Of a DNA stretch of 64,000 nucleotides, positions 61,411 through 64,000 are shown piece by piece; position 1 is the first letter of the stretch, and every line of letters begins with the position of its first letter. The DNA comes from Bacteroides faecium (GTDB lineage: Bacteria; Bacteroidota; Bacteroidia; Bacteroidales; Bacteroidaceae). The stretch lies in assembly GCF_012113595.1 (NCBI RefSeq), contig NZ_CP050831.1:930001-994000 (forward strand), written 5' to 3'. Under the pieces are notes generated by a model. It ran no database searches. It was not told the origin of the DNA and was given only the letters and a program-made list of their open reading frames with translations. A program made the translations under genes and the position numbers.

Positions 61411-61995
61411 ATGGATAAATTCAGTTACTCTATTGGCCTGGGAATTGGTCAAAACTTATCAAGCATGGGGATTGGGAATCTCTCAGTAGAAGACTTTGCA
61501 CAGGCAATCAAAGATGTATTGGAAGGTAACCAGACGGCTATTAGCCATCAGGAAGCCCGCGAAATAGTAAACAAGTATTTCGAAGAACTCGAAGCTAAGA
61601 TGGGCGCTGTTGCCATCGAACAAGGAAAAGCTTTCCTCGAAGAAAACAAGAAAAGAGCAGGTATAATAACTTTGCCTAGCGGATTACAATACGAAGTTAT
61701 CAACGAAGGTACAGGTAAAAAGCCAAAAGCTACCGATCAGGTAAGATGCCATTACGAAGGTACATTGGTTGACGGCACACTGTTCGACAGCTCTATCCAA
61801 CGCGGAGAACCTGCCGTATTCGGTGTTAACCAGGTAATTCCGGGATGGGTGGAAGCACTGCAACTGATGTCTGAAGGCGCTAAATGGAAACTGTATATTC
61901 CGTCAGAACTGGGTTATGGCGCAAGAGGTGCCGGAGAAATGATTCCTCCTCACAGCACATTGGTATTTGAAGTAGAATTACTCGAAGTATTATAA
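61411..61995 (+). CDS. FKBP-type peptidyl-prolyl cis-trans isomerase (cytoplasmic)
   Basis: A 194-residue FklB/Mip-like protein. Residues 1-80 form the helical dimerisation domain (DKFSYSIGLGIGQNLSSMGI). Residues 85-194 form the FKBP domain with VRCHYEGTLVDGTLFDSS, VIPGWVEALQLMSEGAKWKL and YGARGAGEMIPPHSTLVFEV. No signal peptide is present, so it acts in the cytoplasm, unlike its neighbour. It catalyses proline isomerisation and may act as a folding chaperone. The second FKBP gene follows by 20 bp. Confidence 0.94.
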   Translation: MDKFSYSIGLGIGQNLSSMGIGNLSVEDFAQAIKDVLEGNQTAISHQEAREIVNKYFEELEAKMGAVAIEQGKAFLEENKKRAGIITLPSGLQYEVINEGTGKKPKATDQVRCHYEGTLVDGTLFDSSIQRGEPAVFGVNQVIPGWVEALQLMSEGAKWKLYIPSELGYGARGAGEMIPPHSTLVFEVELLEVL

Positions 61996-62015
61996 ATAAA
62001 AAATTTCAAAGCAAA

Positions 62016-62894
62016 ATGAAAAAAGTTAGTATTTTTATGGCAATCGCCGCTGCTGCAAGCCTTGCTTCTTGTACAGCTCAGTCTCCTAAAGCAAATTTGA
62101 AAACAGATCTCGACTCATTGGCTTATTCTATCGGTATGGCTCAGACTCAAGGTCTGAAAGGCTATCTGACAGGTCGTCTGGACGTTGATACTGCATACAT
62201 GGCAGATTTCATCAAAGGCTTGAACGAAGGTGCAACCAAGACTAGCAAAAAAGACATCGCTTACATGGCAGGTCTGCAAATCGGTCAGCAAATCAGCAAC
62301 CAGATGATGAAAGGTATCAACCAGGAATTGTTTGCAGGTGACTCTACTAAAACTATCAGCAAAGACAACTTCATGGCTGGTTTCATCGCAGGTACTTTGG
62401 AAAAAGGCGGCATGATGACTATGGAAGAAGCTCAGACTTATACTCGTACAGCTATGGAAACTATCAAAGCAAAAGCTCTGGAAGAAAAATATGCTGACTA
62501 CAAAGCTGAAAACGAAAAGTTCCTTGCTGAAAACAAAACTAAAGAAGGTGTAAAAACAACTCCGAGCGGTCTGCAATACAAGGTAATCACTGAAGGTAAG
62601 GGTGAAATTCCTGCTGACACTTGCAAAGTGAAAGTGAACTACAAAGGTACTTTGATTGACGGAACTGAGTTCGACAGTTCTTACAAACGTAACGAACCGG
62701 CTACTTTCCGTGCTAACCAAGTAATCAAAGGTTGGACAGAAGCTCTGACTATGATGCCTGTAGGTTCTAAATGGGAACTTTATATCCCTCAAGACCTTGC
62801 TTATGGCGCAAGAGAATCAGGCAACCAAATCAAACCGTTCTCTACTTTGATTTTCGAAGTTGAATTGGTAAGCATCGAAAAAGATAAGAAATAA
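62016..62894 (+). CDS. FKBP-type peptidyl-prolyl isomerase, lipoprotein
   Basis: A 292-residue homologue of the preceding protein with a lipoprotein signal (SLASCTAQ, Cys near residue 19). The N-terminal dimerisation domain (LDSLAYSIGMAQTQGLKGYL) is longer than in the cytoplasmic copy; the FKBP domain lies at about 185-288 (VKVNYKGTLIDGTEFDSSYK, VIKGWTEALTMMPVGSKWEL, YGARESGNQIKPFSTLIFEV). It should act in the periplasm, anchored to a membrane, as a folding helper for exported proteins. A good terminator follows. Confidence 0.94.
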   Translation: MKKVSIFMAIAAAASLASCTAQSPKANLKTDLDSLAYSIGMAQTQGLKGYLTGRLDVDTAYMADFIKGLNEGATKTSKKDIAYMAGLQIGQQISNQMMKGINQELFAGDSTKTISKDNFMAGFIAGTLEKGGMMTMEEAQTYTRTAMETIKAKALEEKYADYKAENEKFLAENKTKEGVKTTPSGLQYKVITEGKGEIPADTCKVKVNYKGTLIDGTEFDSSYKRNEPATFRANQVIKGWTEALTMMPVGSKWELYIPQDLAYGARESGNQIKPFSTLIFEVELVSIEKDKK

Positions 62895-62923
62895 GAAAGT
62901 TTCTTTCTAAATAGAAAAAGGAA

Positions 62924-62955
62924 AGAGGTGCAAAGCGTTTGTACCTCTTTTTTTT
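62924..62955 (+). terminator. Intrinsic terminator after the FKBP pair
   Basis: agaggtgcaaa pairs with tttgtacctct around a short gcg loop (one mismatch) and is followed by a run of eight or more T. Confidence 0.88.
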
Positions 62956-63006
62956 GCTTTTTCCTATTTTTTTTCTCGGAAAAGAAGAATAATTAAAATA
63001 AATCTC

Positions 63007-63014
63007 TATATTTG
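63007..63014 (+). promoter_or_regulatory. Putative -7 box before the Lrp/AsnC gene
   Basis: TATATTTG matches TAnnTTTG, 40 bp before the ATG. The -33 region lacks a clear TTTG. Confidence 0.42.
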
Positions 63015-63054
63015 CTTACTATTTGATAACAACTGGAAATTATAATTTATTATT

Positions 63055-63519
63055 ATGGAAAGAATAGACAACCTCGACAGGCAGATCCTAGAGATTATCT
63101 CCCAGAATGCCCGCATCCCTTTTAAAGACGTAGCAGCCGAATGTGGAGTATCACGTGCAGCCATTCACCAGCGTGTGCAAAGACTGATTGACCTAGGTGT
63201 CATTGTAGGCTCAGGTTACCATGTTAATCCGAAATCCCTTGGCTATAGAACTTGTACCTATGTCGGTATCAAGTTGGAAAAAGGCTCTATGTACAAATCT
63301 GTTGTGGCAGAACTTCAAAAAATCCCCGAAATTGTGGAATGTCACTTCACCACAGGCCCGTACACCATGCTGACCAAATTGTATGCATGCGACAACGAAC
63401 ATCTGATGGATTTGTTGAATAACAAAATGCAAGAGATACCGGGTGTAGTGGCAACCGAGACATTGATCTCCCTGGAACAGAGCATCAAGAAGGAAATTCC
63501 TATCCGCGTAGAGAAATAA
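63055..63519 (+). CDS. Lrp/AsnC family transcriptional regulator
   Basis: A 154-residue protein. The N-terminal winged helix is LDRQILEIISQNARIPFKDV followed by GVSRAAIHQRVQRLIDLGVI. The C-terminal RAM domain (about 70-150; YVGIKLEKGSMYKSVVAELQ, VVATETLISLEQS) binds amino acids or other effectors and mediates octamer assembly. Such proteins tune amino-acid metabolism, often regulating themselves. The next gene begins 7 bp after its stop, so the two are probably co-transcribed. Confidence 0.93.
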   Translation: MERIDNLDRQILEIISQNARIPFKDVAAECGVSRAAIHQRVQRLIDLGVIVGSGYHVNPKSLGYRTCTYVGIKLEKGSMYKSVVAELQKIPEIVECHFTTGPYTMLTKLYACDNEHLMDLLNNKMQEIPGVVATETLISLEQSIKKEIPIRVEK

Positions 63520-63526
63520 GCATACC

Positions 63527-63838
63527 ATGGAATTTCTAAATGAATATCACCTGGCAGGGTTATTCATCGGAATTTGCACCTTTTTGATTATCGGCCTTTT
63601 TCACCCTGTTGTGGTAAAGGCCGAATATTACTGGGGTACAAAATGCTGGTGGATATTTCTTGTACTTGGTATAGTCGGTGTTATAGCCTCATTAAGCATT
63701 GATAATGTGATACTGTCTTCTCTGCTTGGCGTCTTTGCCTTCTCCTCCTTTTGGACAATCAAAGAGGTTTTCGAACAGGAAGAACGGGTACAAAAAGGCT
63801 GGTTTCCCAAGAATCCGAAACGCAAATATAAGTTTTGA
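63527..63838 (+). CDS. DUF4491 family membrane protein
   Basis: A 103-residue protein with three hydrophobic segments: LAGLFIGICTFLIIGLFHPV, WWIFLVLGIVGVIASLSI and NVILSSLLGVFAFSSFWTI. It ends with a conserved polar tail (EVFEQEERVQKGWFPKNPKR). This is the layout of DUF4491 proteins, common in Bacteroidales and often next to Lrp-type regulators. Function unknown. Confidence 0.82.
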   Translation: MEFLNEYHLAGLFIGICTFLIIGLFHPVVVKAEYYWGTKCWWIFLVLGIVGVIASLSIDNVILSSLLGVFAFSSFWTIKEVFEQEERVQKGWFPKNPKRKYKF

Positions 63839-63870
63839 GAATAAAGTATCGTAGTTTTTTATCGAAAGAA

Positions 63871-63902
63871 TTTGCATAATTCGACAGAAAATACTACTTT
63901 TG
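63871..63902 (+). promoter_or_regulatory. Consensus Bacteroides promoter of the tRNA gene
   Basis: TTTG (63871-63874), 20 bp, then TACTTTTG (63895-63902): a full match to TTTG-N19-21-TAnnTTTG. The start site would fall a few bases later, about 23 bp before the tRNA. This is the best promoter match in the window. Confidence 0.82.
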
Positions 63903-63929
63903 TCACCGCATCCAGTAAATGGATACATC

Positions 63930-64000
63930 GGACTTGTAGCTCAGTTGGTTAGAGCAACAGACTCATAATCTGGAGGTCCCTGGTTCAAGCCCAGGCTGGT
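63930..64000 (+). tRNA. tRNA with CAU anticodon (elongator Met or lysidine-modified Ile), 3' end cut
   Basis: 71 bases of a tRNA are visible: acceptor ggacttg, D-arm tagctcagttggttagagc, anticodon loop ctcataa with anticodon CAT, T-arm cctggttcaagcccagg, and the start of the 3' acceptor strand ctggt. Only the last acceptor bases and the discriminator lie beyond the window. G1 should pair with the base beyond the window, so it is not an initiator tRNA. CAU serves both elongator Met and Ile (AUA) and I cannot separate the two here. Confidence 0.93.

Noticed and set aside
63900..63925. Third ECF motif (tgtcaccg) near the tRNA
   Set aside because: Only seven bases of the first box match, no CGTAATAA follows at 16 bp, and the bases overlap the consensus tRNA promoter.

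Overview
The window looks like a chromosome segment of a gut Bacteroides (Bacteroidales). Evidence is two SusC/SusD systems, one driven by an ECF sigma/FecR pair and one by a hybrid two-component system (HTCS). Several putative promoters carry the Bacteroides -7 box TAnnTTTG, and one before a tRNA has a full TTTG-N20-TAnnTTTG match. Coding is dense and moderately AT-rich, with few Shine-Dalgarno sequences. No species is assigned.

Layout. 1-184: 3' end of metG. 351-9032: surface-glycan cluster (Wzx-type flippase, GT23-like protein, fused CDP-ribitol cytidylyltransferase/reductase, LicD, four glycosyltransferases). 9035-19616: ECF sigma, FecR anti-sigma, a TlpA-like thioredoxin, STN-type SusC, SusD, a lipoprotein and a second TlpA-like protein. 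Two copies of one promoter motif with identical spacing lie before fecR and before susC. 19748-23083 (minus): GH115 alpha-glucuronidase and an SGNH esterase. 23165-32984: a peptide-natural-product cassette. On the minus strand it has a GG-leader precursor, a beta-propeller protein, a GT2+GT4 glycosyltransferase, a 48-residue small ORF, a C39-peptidase ABC transporter and an HlyD adaptor. Divergently it has a GT6-GT11-LanC-like fusion. 32985-33874: a gene-free region with a 678-bp symmetric interrupted palindrome.

33875-58610 (all minus): a second polysaccharide utilisation locus. It reads HTCS, GH2, SusC, SusD, DUF1735-type lipoprotein, M60 peptidase, GH29 fucosidase, GH31 with dockerin and cohesin-like modules, and a GH88/105-heparinase II/III fusion. 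M60, GH29 and GH2 suggest a fucosylated, mucin-like glycoprotein, but the uronic-acid enzyme does not fit this simply. 59032-64000: housekeeping genes (methyltransferase, short AraC regulator, small ferredoxin-fold protein, Sir2 deacylase, two FKBP prolyl isomerases, Lrp/AsnC regulator, DUF4491 protein) and a tRNA(CAU) cut by the window end.

The best candidate for an undescribed system is 23165-32984. Its parts (double-glycine leader peptide, leader-cleaving exporter, multi-domain glycosyltransferases, a LanC-like domain without catalytic ligands) suggest a secreted, possibly glycosylated ribosomal peptide. No radical-SAM maturase lies in the window.
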